Shown in pieces: positions 23,542 through 31,804 of a DNA stretch of 37,867 nt. Position numbers and translations under genes: made by a program. A model generated the notes under the pieces. It saw only the letters and a program-made list of their open reading frames with translations. It had not been told where the DNA came from and did not search any database. Source of the stretch: Enterococcus raffinosus. Lineage in GTDB: Bacteria > Bacillota > Bacilli > Lactobacillales > Enterococcaceae. The DNA is taken from positions 1-37,867 of the forward strand of contig NZ_JAHLOS010000041.1 of NCBI RefSeq assembly GCF_018917525.1, in the 5' to 3' direction. Position 1 is the stretch's first letter. The number at the start of each line of letters is the position of its first letter.

Positions 23542-23572
23542 AGGCAGTACTGGTGAAAATCAAGTACTGCCT
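23542..23572 (+). terminator. Hairpin between precursor and exporter (attenuator or processing site)
   Basis: A perfect 10-bp stem (AGGCAGTACT at 23542-23551, AGTACTGCCT at 23563-23572) has an 11-base loop and is followed by TAATTAATAT rather than a T run. Such hairpins after RiPP precursor genes usually cap an abundant short transcript while letting some read-through reach the export genes. Confidence 0.7.
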
Positions 23573-23600
23573 TAATTAATATAGTGAGGATAGGATTGAG

Positions 23601-25421
23601 ATGAATAAAAGTAAATTGATGAATCAGTTCACACTTTTAATTTACACGATTAAAACAATTATCCAAACAAAGAAAGCACTCTTTCTTTCAGTTGTCTTAT
23701 TTTCTATGGTAAATGGATTTTACCCAATTTTAACATTGCGACTGACTCAGACAATAATCAACCAAATTCAAAGTATGACACTATCATTTGAAGAAATTTC
23801 CAGAAATATTATTATCTTTATTTCTATTGCCATAATTGGGGTAATCATCGCAAATCTCAATTCTTATTTAATAAATAAATTAAGTATTTTTATCAGCTAT
23901 AACATGAACGTCAAGTTAATGAGAAAAGTTTCGAAACTTCCATTGGAGGATTTAGAAAAGTCGGAAACCTATGATGCTTTAACACGTTTGGAAGGAAATA
24001 TTGGTGATAAACCTTCACAAATGTTATCGGCAATCTTAGGGCTTATTTCAGCAATAATTACCTTTTTGAATGCGATCGTTGTGATTTTAACATGGAGAAA
24101 ATCATTTTTTTTCCTAATCATAGCTTTAGCTGTTTTCGCCACATGGTTTTATCTAAAGATTGCTTCAGATGAATTCAAAATGCTAAATCAACGAAATCCT
24201 TTAGAAAGAAAATCTTGGTATTATTCTTTCCTTCTTACTCATGATACTGGATTTAAGGAAATTAAGACCTTTGGATTAGCAGAGTATTTTATAAAGAAGT
24301 ATCAAAGTTTAGTTGATGCCTTTTTTAATCAGGAGAATCGAATTAATAAAAACAAAAATAGTTTATCTCTTATTGTGGCTTTGCTTGAAGAACTGATTTC
24401 TGGGTTAGTTTTTATTATTGCACTCAAAAGCGCATATGACGGGGAAATTCTGATAGGAACAGTAGTTCTTTATGTTAATACTCTAGCAATTATACAAAAT
24501 ACAACGGTCCTTTTTTCATCAAACATTTACAGTCTTTATAATTCAAACTTGTATATGGATTATTTTAAAAAATTCATGGAAAAAATGGAGGAGAATTCGA
24601 CAGGGACTGATATTGGAGAAATAAACTCAATTCAACTACGTAACGTTTCCTTCTCTTATTATTCTAGCAATGAATCTGATATTTCAACTATTAGTCTTAA
24701 TATCAATAAGGGGGAAACCATTGCAATTATTGGGAAAAATGGGTCAGGAAAATCTACGTTGATTAAACTTCTTACAGGCTTATACAATCCCAATGAGGGT
24801 GAAATACTAATAAATGGACGTGATCTCTCAACAATAAACCGAACTAGTTTTTTAAATAAAGTTTCCGTTCTGTACCAAGACTTTTTAAAATACGAGGGAT
24901 CTTTAGAGGAGAACATTCAAATTGGTTCTGTTAAAAAGGAATTCGATAAAATTAGGGCTTTTAAACTTTTGAAAAAGTGTGGCGCTGATGTATTTGAAAC
25001 AAGGGATGGTTACGATTTTAACAGGAATTTAGGGAACTGGTTTGAAAATGGTCACGAACTTTCTGGGGGACAATGGCAAAAAATCGCTCTATCTAGAGCA
25101 TTCTATAGAAATGCTGATTTATACATACTAGACGAGCCAAGTGCATCATTAGATAATATCGCGGAAACTAATGTTTTCGATCTCTTTTTTGAAGAAGTGA
25201 AGGATAAAATGGGTATCTATATTACGCATAATATTGCGTATGCCAAAAAGGCTACAAAAATAATGATCTTGAACAATGGAAAAATTGAAGCAATAGGAAC
25301 ACATGATGATCTTAAAAAAAAATCATGTACTTATAGAAAGTTGATTGAAGAACAAAACGAGGGAGGAACTGAAAATGAAAAAGAGGACAGCTTTACGAAC
25401 CGTAACTTTATTTATGGCTAG
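23601..25421 (+). CDS. ABC transporter, fused permease-ATPase (RiPP exporter)
   Basis: The 606-aa half-transporter has about six transmembrane segments in residues 15-320 and one ATPase domain (about 345-590) with Walker A GKNGSGKST (near 377), signature LSGGQ (near 487), Walker B LYILDEPSASLD and a switch His in YITHN. It lacks an N-terminal C39 peptidase domain, so it exports but does not itself process a leader. Position next to the precursor makes it the probable exporter. The last 16 codons overlap the start of the carboxypeptidase gene in another frame, indicating tight translational coupling. Export of a cell-wall precursor is less likely. Confidence 0.88.
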   Translation: MNKSKLMNQFTLLIYTIKTIIQTKKALFLSVVLFSMVNGFYPILTLRLTQTIINQIQSMTLSFEEISRNIIIFISIAIIGVIIANLNSYLINKLSIFISYNMNVKLMRKVSKLPLEDLEKSETYDALTRLEGNIGDKPSQMLSAILGLISAIITFLNAIVVILTWRKSFFFLIIALAVFATWFYLKIASDEFKMLNQRNPLERKSWYYSFLLTHDTGFKEIKTFGLAEYFIKKYQSLVDAFFNQENRINKNKNSLSLIVALLEELISGLVFIIALKSAYDGEILIGTVVLYVNTLAIIQNTTVLFSSNIYSLYNSNLYMDYFKKFMEKMEENSTGTDIGEINSIQLRNVSFSYYSSNESDISTISLNINKGETIAIIGKNGSGKSTLIKLLTGLYNPNEGEILINGRDLSTINRTSFLNKVSVLYQDFLKYEGSLEENIQIGSVKKEFDKIRAFKLLKKCGADVFETRDGYDFNRNLGNWFENGHELSGGQWQKIALSRAFYRNADLYILDEPSASLDNIAETNVFDLFFEEVKDKMGIYITHNIAYAKKATKIMILNNGKIEAIGTHDDLKKKSCTYRKLIEEQNEGGTENEKEDSFTNRNFIYG

Positions 25422-26289
25422 TTTATTGATTGTCACTATCAGTTCGTTCTTCTTTTATCGAGAGAGTAAAATGGAGATCGAGACTGTCAGTATTGATTCC
25501 CCAGCAGCAATTGCCGTGGATACTAAAAACATGGATATTCTTTATCAGAAAAATGCTGAAAGCCCAAGATCAATTGCTTCTCTAACAAAATTATTATTGG
25601 TGTATGTTGTGATGGATCAAATAAAACTAGAAAAACTTTCATGGGAGGATTCCTACTCTTTATCAAATTATGGAGCAGAAATTGGTTCTATCCCCTCTTT
25701 GTCAAATGTACCGATGAATTCTTTCCAGAAGTATTCAGTTAGAGAATTAATGAATGGTGTACTTATTGCTTCAGCAAATAATTGTGCGATCACATTAGCA
25801 GAAGGAATTGCTGGCAACGAGGATGCGTTTATTAAAATAATCGAGGAGTATTTAGCTACGTGGGGAATATCATCTTATTCCTTAGTAAATGTTACTGGTT
25901 TAGATCCGGAGTTTATTGAAAAAACGACAGCTAAAAGTGAAGAGTATAATAAGTTTTCTGCTTACGATATGGCGATGATTTCTGCAAAGCTGATTAACGA
26001 TTTTCCAGAAGTATTAGAGATAACGAAGCAAAAAGGTTTCACTTTCTCAAATGTTTATTTTGATAACTACAATAAATTATTACCAGCGATGAAATATGGC
26101 TATAAAGGTGTAGATGGTTTGAAAACAGGAACGACCGATACTGCTGGAGCCTGTCTTATTAGTACCTGTAATAAAGACGATAAAAGAATTATCACTGTTG
26201 TGCTAGGAGCTGGATCAGATAAAGAGCGATATAGAGACACGATTAAGCTATTAGATTATTCCTACAAAAAGAAAGGAATCAAAATATGA
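25375..26289 (+). CDS. Membrane-anchored serine D-Ala-D-Ala carboxypeptidase (DacA/PBP5-type)
   Basis: The 304-aa protein starts at ATG 25375 behind GAGGGAGGA, overlapping the exporter gene by 47 bp. An N-terminal hydrophobic anchor (about 8-28) precedes a serine penicillin-binding domain with Ser69-x-x-Lys72 (SLTK), Ser133-Ala-Asn135 and Lys250-Thr-Gly252. The C-terminal beta domain and amphipathic membrane helix of standard DacA are absent, so this is a minimal version tethered at the N-terminus. It should remove the terminal D-Ala from pentapeptide stems. In van clusters this job is done by VanY, usually a zinc enzyme; here a serine enzyme fills the slot. It ends in an ATGA overlap with the ligase gene. 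Confidence 0.88.
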   Translation: MKKRTALRTVTLFMASLLIVTISSFFFYRESKMEIETVSIDSPAAIAVDTKNMDILYQKNAESPRSIASLTKLLLVYVVMDQIKLEKLSWEDSYSLSNYGAEIGSIPSLSNVPMNSFQKYSVRELMNGVLIASANNCAITLAEGIAGNEDAFIKIIEEYLATWGISSYSLVNVTGLDPEFIEKTTAKSEEYNKFSAYDMAMISAKLINDFPEVLEITKQKGFTFSNVYFDNYNKLLPAMKYGYKGVDGLKTGTTDTAGACLISTCNKDDKRIITVVLGAGSDKERYRDTIKLLDYSYKKKGIKI

Positions 26290-27347
26290 AAAAAATTGCA
26301 GTAATTTTTGGTGGTAAGTCTACAGAATACGAGATATCTCTTGAATCGGCGTCATCTGTCATATCAGAATTAGAAAAGCTGGATTTTGAGGTCCTTAAAA
26401 TAGGCATCACATTCGAAGGCGAGTGGTATCTTTTTAACGGGGATAATAATTTAATAAGCAACGATGAGTGGTTATCAGAAGGAGATTGTTTGAAAATCCA
26501 GCCTTCACTTAACAAAAAAGGATTTTTTGCCGCTTCTGAAAAAGGATACATCACGCCTGAAGTTTTATTTCCGGTTCTTCATGGACAATTCGGAGAGGAC
26601 GGATGTATTCAAGGAGTTTTTGAAATGATGGAGATTCCTTATGTTGGATGTCCAATCCTTTCTTCCACTTTATGTATGAATAAATGGATCCTGCATCTCT
26701 TTTCAAAAAGTCTGGGGATCGAAAGCACTCCTTCAATAATAGTTAGTCAAAAAGATTCATTAGAAGAAAAAATCAACACATTCACCACTGAGCAGGGGTT
26801 TCCGATTTTTGTCAAACCTAATGAGGGAGGATCCTCTAAAGGAATTACTAAAGCAAATAGTATGCATGAGCTGAAACTAGCGTTAGATAAAGGTTTCGTT
26901 TATTGTAATAAATTAATTATCCAAAAAAGTGTTGATGGAATAGAGATTGGCTGCGGCATTTTAGGAAATGAAGAGTTAATTATTGGAGAGTGTGACGAAA
27001 TTGATCTACAAACTGATTTCTTTGATTACGTTGAGAAGTATCAGCTGCTATCCGCTAAAATTCATACACCTGCACGAATCCCAACACAATTGAGTAAAAA
27101 AATAAAGCAATCCGCAGAATTACTTTATCGTTCTTTAGGATGCCGAGGATTATCTAGAATTGATTTTTTTGTAACTAAAAGTGGAGAGATATTACTTAAT
27201 GAGATTAATACGATGCCAGGGTTTACGAGTCATTCAAGATTTCCTGCAATGCTCGCAGCAGCTGGGGTAAGCTATCCTGAGATACTTACGAAACTCATTT
27301 TTTTAGCGGAGGAAAGCTATGGAAAATATGTTTCTTCAGTTAGTTAA
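26286..27347 (+). CDS. VanC-type D-alanine:D-serine ligase
   Basis: The 353-aa ATP-grasp enzyme starts 4 bp before the previous stop (ATGA). It has the Ddl N-terminus (KKIAVIFGGKSTEYEIS), 'PVLHGQFGEDGCIQG', the nucleotide-binding 'FVKPNEGGSSKGI' and metal-binding 'LNEINTMPGF'. The omega-loop region reads FFDYVEKYQLLSAKI, which is the VanC/VanE/VanL/VanN pattern and not the YDYxxKY of D-Ala-D-Ala ligases or the His form of VanA/VanB D-lactate ligases. 'CMNKWILHL' and 'EIGCGILGNEEL' are also VanC-like. It should make D-Ala-D-Ser, which lowers vancomycin affinity of peptidoglycan termini. The exact allele name cannot be assigned by eye. Confidence 0.92.
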   Translation: MKKIAVIFGGKSTEYEISLESASSVISELEKLDFEVLKIGITFEGEWYLFNGDNNLISNDEWLSEGDCLKIQPSLNKKGFFAASEKGYITPEVLFPVLHGQFGEDGCIQGVFEMMEIPYVGCPILSSTLCMNKWILHLFSKSLGIESTPSIIVSQKDSLEEKINTFTTEQGFPIFVKPNEGGSSKGITKANSMHELKLALDKGFVYCNKLIIQKSVDGIEIGCGILGNEELIIGECDEIDLQTDFFDYVEKYQLLSAKIHTPARIPTQLSKKIKQSAELLYRSLGCRGLSRIDFFVTKSGEILLNEINTMPGFTSHSRFPAMLAAAGVSYPEILTKLIFLAEESYGKYVSSVS

Positions 27348-27897
27348 TAGGAAATATCCAATAATACGGAAAAATTTAAGTCCTCCACTAGTAAAGGTTC
27401 CTTTCTCATCAAATGAAGTTCTCCTACATCCAAAAGTTCTAGAAAACCTGACAAAGCTATTAAAAGAGGCGGCGATAGAAGGCGAGATCGACATACTGGA
27501 TGGGTATCGTTCGATCGAAGAGCAAAAGGCGTTGATCCAGTATTCCATAAAGCATCATGGAGAAAAATATACAAAAGAATATGTTGCGGCTGAAAGATGC
27601 AGCGAACATCATACTGGTCTAGCCTTTGATATTGGGATTAAGGGAATAAAAAATGATAAGATTGCTCCTACTTTTGATCGTGGTAAGGTTGTGGATCGTT
27701 TTTTGGAAAGGATTGCTAGTTATGGTTTTATTCTACGTTATCCGAAAAACAAAACTCATATCACTAAAATTGGTTATGAGCCGTGGCATTTTAGATATGT
27801 TGGCGTTCCGCATAGTCAAATAATATCTAGTCAAGGATGGGTATTAGAAGAATACATTGCATTCATTCAAGGTCTTAAGGTAACTTTGGATGAATAG
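27319..27897 (+). CDS. vanXY: VanXY-type D,D-dipeptidase/D,D-carboxypeptidase
   Basis: The 192-aa M15-family zinc peptidase overlaps the ligase gene by 29 bp, with GGAGGAAAG before ATG 27319. Zinc and catalytic motifs are Ser95-x-His97-x2-Gly100-x-Ala-x-Asp104 (SEHHTGLAFD) and Glu154-Pro-Trp-His157-Phe-Arg-Tyr-Val-Gly. 'DGYRSIEEQKAL' and 'PHSQIISSQGWVLEEY' follow the VanXY-C pattern. No signal peptide is visible, matching the cytoplasmic VanXY class. It hydrolyses D-Ala-D-Ala and trims D-Ala from UDP-MurNAc-pentapeptide, so that D-Ser-ending precursors dominate. Confidence 0.92.
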   Translation: MENMFLQLVNRKYPIIRKNLSPPLVKVPFSSNEVLLHPKVLENLTKLLKEAAIEGEIDILDGYRSIEEQKALIQYSIKHHGEKYTKEYVAAERCSEHHTGLAFDIGIKGIKNDKIAPTFDRGKVVDRFLERIASYGFILRYPKNKTHITKIGYEPWHFRYVGVPHSQIISSQGWVLEEYIAFIQGLKVTLDE

Positions 27898-28909
27898 TAA
27901 GAAAATACTTGGAATCGATCAGTTTAGATTAATTGCTGCGGTAATGATTATTGCAATTCATACATTTCCTTTTGGGTCGGCAGATTCAAATCTTAATACT
28001 TTGTTGACGTTAACTCTGTTTAGAATTGCGGTTCCTTTTTTTTTCTTAGTAACTGGCTATTTCGTATTGGGGAATATCGTAGTTGAAACGACTTCATCAA
28101 GTAAAAGAAACTACCTATTGTTCTTAAAAAGGCAGTGTAAATTTTATCTACTAGTCACATTATTATATGTTCCACTAGCAATATATAATGGTAACCTATC
28201 CCTCGATACATCAGTCAAACAGCTTATAAAGTTACTCGTATTTGAAGGGATAATGTATCATTTGTGGTATTTTCCTGCAGTAATATTGGGATCATTAGTT
28301 GTGATAATAATGTTGAAGCATCTTTCATTTAAAACAACAATTTTTGTTTCCTCTTTGCTCTACGTAATGGGTGTCTTTGGTGATAGCTGGTACGGAGTGG
28401 TCAGGGAAAATGTTACACTAAAAATTTTCTACAGTCTAATATTTGATTCGGTTGGCTACACTAGAAATGGCTTATTTTTTGTACCATTGTTTTTATGTAT
28501 AGGAATCTATTTAAGAAAAGTATCTCAACAGGATATTGACTTTTTTAGAATGAAGCTTTTTTCAATTATTTTTCTATTCACTTTACTTTGTGAAGGGTAC
28601 TTTGTTCATCGATTTTCATTACCGAAGCATGATAGTATGTACATTTCATTACCCTTTGTATTGCTCTTCATTTTTCCACTCATACTTAAATGGTATCCAA
28701 AAATTCATTTAAAGTTGGCTAAAGAAAAATCGATGATTATGTATGTGATCCATCCTTGGTTCATTGCTACTCTCCATTTTATTTCACAATGGATCATTTT
28801 GTTAAAAAACAATTTCATTAATTTTATTGTTGTGGTGGCATTATCATATTGCGCATCATTTCTTGCTATAAATTTTAGAAAGAGGGGTATATTCTATCGA
28901 AAAAAATGA
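27890..28909 (+). CDS. vanTm: VanT membrane part: acyltransferase-3-like serine transport domain
   Basis: The 339-aa protein overlaps the vanXY stop by 8 bp. About ten transmembrane helices and the N-terminal 'GIDQFRLIAAVMIIAIHTFPF' signature identify an acyltransferase-3 family membrane domain, as in the N-terminal half of VanT serine racemases. The first His of that signature is present. In fused VanT this half is thought to supply L-Ser to the racemase. The gene ends in CGA AAA AAA TGA, an A7 tract (28900-28906), and the racemase frame is open through the same tract in another phase. The separate-gene state is known in VanL operons (vanTm and vanTr). Confidence 0.88.
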   Translation: MNSKKILGIDQFRLIAAVMIIAIHTFPFGSADSNLNTLLTLTLFRIAVPFFFLVTGYFVLGNIVVETTSSSKRNYLLFLKRQCKFYLLVTLLYVPLAIYNGNLSLDTSVKQLIKLLVFEGIMYHLWYFPAVILGSLVVIIMLKHLSFKTTIFVSSLLYVMGVFGDSWYGVVRENVTLKIFYSLIFDSVGYTRNGLFFVPLFLCIGIYLRKVSQQDIDFFRMKLFSIIFLFTLLCEGYFVHRFSLPKHDSMYISLPFVLLFIFPLILKWYPKIHLKLAKEKSMIMYVIHPWFIATLHFISQWIILLKNNFINFIVVVALSYCASFLAINFRKRGIFYRKK

Positions 28910-28943
28910 ATTAAGGGCAATTAAAACCATTTCAAGAACAGCT

Positions 28944-29996
28944 TTGGAAAAAAATTTGAATGCAATTTCTAGAGTTCTGAATTCTGAAACAAAAATTATG
29001 GCCGTTATCAAAGCAGATGCGTATGGCTGTGATGCAAATGTAGTTGCTGACATATTAGAAAATAATCGGGTTGATTTTTTTGCAGTTGCCACAGTGGATG
29101 AAGGGATCAGCCTAAGAAAAGCTGGGATTCAAGCAAAAATATTAGTCTTAGGATACACCTCTCCAGAAAGAGCTGAAGATCTAAGACAGTTTTCAATTAT
29201 TCAAACGATAGTTGGTGAGGACCATGCAGTTAGGATGAATAGTAGGGGTATCAAAATTTCATGTCATTTGAAAATCGACACAGGTATGCATAGGTTAGGA
29301 GTAGAACCAACCATTGATAAAATTGAACCAATTTTTAAAATGGCTCATTTAAATGTTGAAGGAGTTTATTCTCACTTGGGTTCATCAGATTCACTGGATC
29401 AAAAGTCTGTTGAACGATCGAAAAAGCAAATAGAGACATATGATAAAATTTTAGCTGATTTAGATCGAAAAGGTATTGATTATGGCGTCACTCATATTCA
29501 GAGTAGTTATGGAGTTTTGAATTATCCTTGGTTGAAATATGATTATGCCAGAATCGGTATTCTTATGTATGGAATGAAAAGTGCAGTGGATGATATTACG
29601 AAAGTTTCTGTCGATGTACAGCAAATAATTTCAGTAGAAGCAAAATTAGTGCAAAAAAGGCATGTTAAAGCGGAAGAAACTATTGGCTACGGATTAAATA
29701 CGAAGTTTTCTGAACCACGGGTAATTGGAGTAGTGAGTATTGGCTATGCTGACGGTATATCGCGCTCATTATCAGATTCAGGGTTTTGTTTATCATATAA
29801 AGGTATTATAGTTAAACAAATTGGTAAAATATGTATGGATATGATGTTAGTTGATCTAAATGAAATAGAAAAAATTTCAGTTGATGAATTACTAAACGTA
29901 TATCCCAGTATTGAGAACTGTGCTAAACTAAACAACACAATTTCGAATGAGTTACTAAGTAGTATCGGTAAGAGAGTCAGTACATCTGTCAGATAA
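28944..29996 (+). CDS. vanTr: VanT racemase part: PLP serine/alanine racemase
   Basis: This is a 350-aa fold-type III PLP racemase. The only standard start, TTG 28944, has no ribosome binding site, and the frame is open back past 28899 with family-like residues (EKNELRAIKTISRTALEKNL). The N-terminus is therefore probably made by readthrough, a rare start codon or fusion with the membrane part. Motifs: PLP Lys in AVIKADAYG, 'HLKIDTGMHRLG', 'YARIGILMYG', catalytic Tyr in SIGYADGI and CMDMMLVD. Near the C-terminus TISNE (Asn codon at 29946) replaces the TINYE of alanine racemases; an Asn at this place is the change linked to serine use in VanT enzymes. It should supply D-Ser to the ligase. Confidence 0.88.
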   Translation: MEKNLNAISRVLNSETKIMAVIKADAYGCDANVVADILENNRVDFFAVATVDEGISLRKAGIQAKILVLGYTSPERAEDLRQFSIIQTIVGEDHAVRMNSRGIKISCHLKIDTGMHRLGVEPTIDKIEPIFKMAHLNVEGVYSHLGSSDSLDQKSVERSKKQIETYDKILADLDRKGIDYGVTHIQSSYGVLNYPWLKYDYARIGILMYGMKSAVDDITKVSVDVQQIISVEAKLVQKRHVKAEETIGYGLNTKFSEPRVIGVVSIGYADGISRSLSDSGFCLSYKGIIVKQIGKICMDMMLVDLNEIEKISVDELLNVYPSIENCAKLNNTISNELLSSIGKRVSTSVR

Positions 29997-30264
29997 GAAC
30001 CGAAAGTAATGAAATTCAATTTTTTATTTCTAAAATTCTCATAGCTATTAAATTTGATTTTCATTTCACAAAATTAGGTAATTATCTAATAATTGAGAGT
30101 ACAAATTACATTCAAAAAAGTATTCATTCGAAAGAATGTTCTAAATTAGTAATAATGCAATCTGATGCTTTTTTTATTAATAGTAAGATCAAAATATTTG
30201 CAGTCTGTGTCACAATTGAACTCTTAAAAAAAATTTGAAATCACATTGATTAAGTACTTATAAG

Positions 30265-30308
30265 CCAAATGGCCTGACTCTCTAGGGAATTCAGGTTATT
30301 TGGTGTTT
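30265..30308 (+). terminator. Rho-independent terminator of the RiPP/van-like operon
   Basis: CCAAATGGCCTGA (30265-30277) pairs with TCAGGTTATTTGG (30291-30303) through two internal G-T pairs, followed by TGTTTTT. It lies about 270 bp after vanTr, and no gene lies between. Confidence 0.85.
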
Positions 30309-31271
30309 TTGTGCTCATTATCAAATTAGTTTGAGTTATATTTGTCAATAAAAAAAATCATCAACGCATCAATTGCTTACATCGGAGTCTGAGAACAAGT
30401 ATCTGTAACACGAATGAATCACTCAAACAACATAAAGCTATAACACCGAAGTCTCTCAAAAAAAGTTTAAAAAGTATTGCTAAACCCTATGTAATATTTC
30501 GGATTCACTTGGTAAGTAACATACTCGGTTGTAATGCCTTTAGTATAGAATAGTGCTCGCCTATTGAATCAACTTTCTTTTTCAGCGAGATTACCTCAGA
30601 ATTCATTAAAGTTGGGAAATTTATTAAATATCTATTGTTGAATCAAATTACTCAGTTATAGAGGTTTTCTTTTATCTGATTCAACTGGCTTACAAAAATT
30701 GATTTTTGGGATTCTCTAAGATCACTGTTTACGAAAATTAGATAAAATAGATTTTTTTAACATTAAGCTAAATCAATTATCAATTTTGAATATTTTACGA
30801 AGTTACTACAAAATAGATTCGTTTGTTTCTCTTTAAAAATTTTTAGTAAACCTTCGAATATTTCCTGAGTTTTTGAAAAAGCATCATAAATTTAAATATG
30901 ATGAATAGAATTGGAGTATTAAAAAGAAATCAAGTTTGTTTTCAACATTATTACATATAGAATTATTAGAAATTGCTGCTAGTATGACAAAAATTAGATA
31001 TCCTATAAGTAGAGTATTTCCAATTTTTTTAATTTCCAATATCACTAATAATTAAAGGAGAGTTTTCTTTTAAAGTCATTTAGAAAGGAAAATCATTTTT
31101 GTGAAGTTGTTGATACATTCAGGGGCAAATAATCAAAGTATTGCTAAAGGAGTGATTTCTTAGAAAGAAATTCAAAATATTTGTAAATTGTTGAAAGGAT
31201 AGTCGTGTGTTGGTCGTATATACTTTAGAACAGTATTTATTGACCAATTGCACAGACAAAGTATGGAAATG

Positions 31272-31301
31272 AAATCAACTAGAAACATTACTAGTTGATT
31301 T
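31272..31301 (+). promoter_or_regulatory. Perfect inverted repeat in the sigma-gene leader
   Basis: AAATCAACTAG (31272-31282) and CTAGTTGATTT (31291-31301) form an 11-bp perfect stem with an 8-base loop. It ends 5 bases before the GGAGGG ribosome binding site at about 31307. It could be an operator, a transcript-stabilising hairpin or a weak attenuator. Confidence 0.55.
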
Positions 31302-31318
31302 GGCTTTGGAGGGATGAA

Positions 31319-31804
31319 ATGAGGAACGAGCAAGAGGTCAATCAAGCACTTACAACATATTCTGATATTGTAAGAAAAATATGTATCGTACACTTAAAGA
31401 ATTACCATGATTCAGAAGATGTTTTTCAAGATGTTTTTGTGAAATATCTATTATCAGATAAAGATTTCGAGAATGATGATCATGAAAAAGCGTGGATAAT
31501 TCGCGTCACGATCAATGCTTGTAAAGACAAAATAAAAAACTTTTTTAGAAAAAAAGTAGATTCATTAGATGATTTGTTTATAGAACCATTGGATATCAGT
31601 AGTGAAAACAAAGAGCTTATTGAAGTAATTTTGAGTTTGCCTGAAAAGTATCGAATTGTCATTTATCTTTTTTACTATGAAGGTTATTCAGCAATTGAAA
31701 TTTCAAAAATCCTACAAAAAAAAGAGAATACTATTTATACGTGGCTGGCTAGAGCTAGAGAACAACTAAAGGAGAAGCTAGGAGGGGATTTTTTTGAAGA
31801 ATGA
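31319..31804 (+). CDS. ECF-type RNA polymerase sigma factor
   Basis: The 161-aa protein starts at ATG 31319 behind TGGAGGG; the frame upstream to 31295 includes the leader hairpin. Sigma region 2 (about 10-75) shows 'DSEDVFQDVFVKYL' and 'EKAWIIRVTINACKDKI'; region 4 (about 105-155) shows 'LPEKYRIVIYLFYYEGYSAIEISKILQKKENTIYTWLARAREQL'-type helices. Its stop overlaps the anti-sigma gene start by 11 bp, the usual pairing for a membrane-sensing switch. The regulon is unknown; the secreted Cys/His-repeat protein 140 bp past the pair is the first candidate. Confidence 0.9.
   Translation: MRNEQEVNQALTTYSDIVRKICIVHLKNYHDSEDVFQDVFVKYLLSDKDFENDDHEKAWIIRVTINACKDKIKNFFRKKVDSLDDLFIEPLDISSENKELIEVILSLPEKYRIVIYLFYYEGYSAIEISKILQKKENTIYTWLARAREQLKEKLGGDFFEE

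Larger units (their letters stand above)
29997..31318 (+). other. 1.3-kb gene-free interval after the van-like operon
   Basis: A terminator at 30265-30308 closes the operon. From about 30310 to 31270 the DNA is very AT-rich with frequent stops in all frames. I see no recognisable gene, tRNA or remnant. The end of the interval holds the leader of the sigma gene with an 11-bp inverted repeat. Confidence 0.5.

Noticed and set aside
26286-27347. Housekeeping D-Ala-D-Ala ligase (Ddl)
   Set aside because: The omega-loop EKYQL pattern and the neighbours VanXY and VanT fit D-Ala:D-Ser ligases better than Ddl.
28944-29996. Ordinary alanine racemase (Alr)
   Set aside because: It follows the VanT membrane domain in the same operon and has Asn in TISNE where alanine racemases have Tyr. 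Alanine racemisation as a side activity remains possible.
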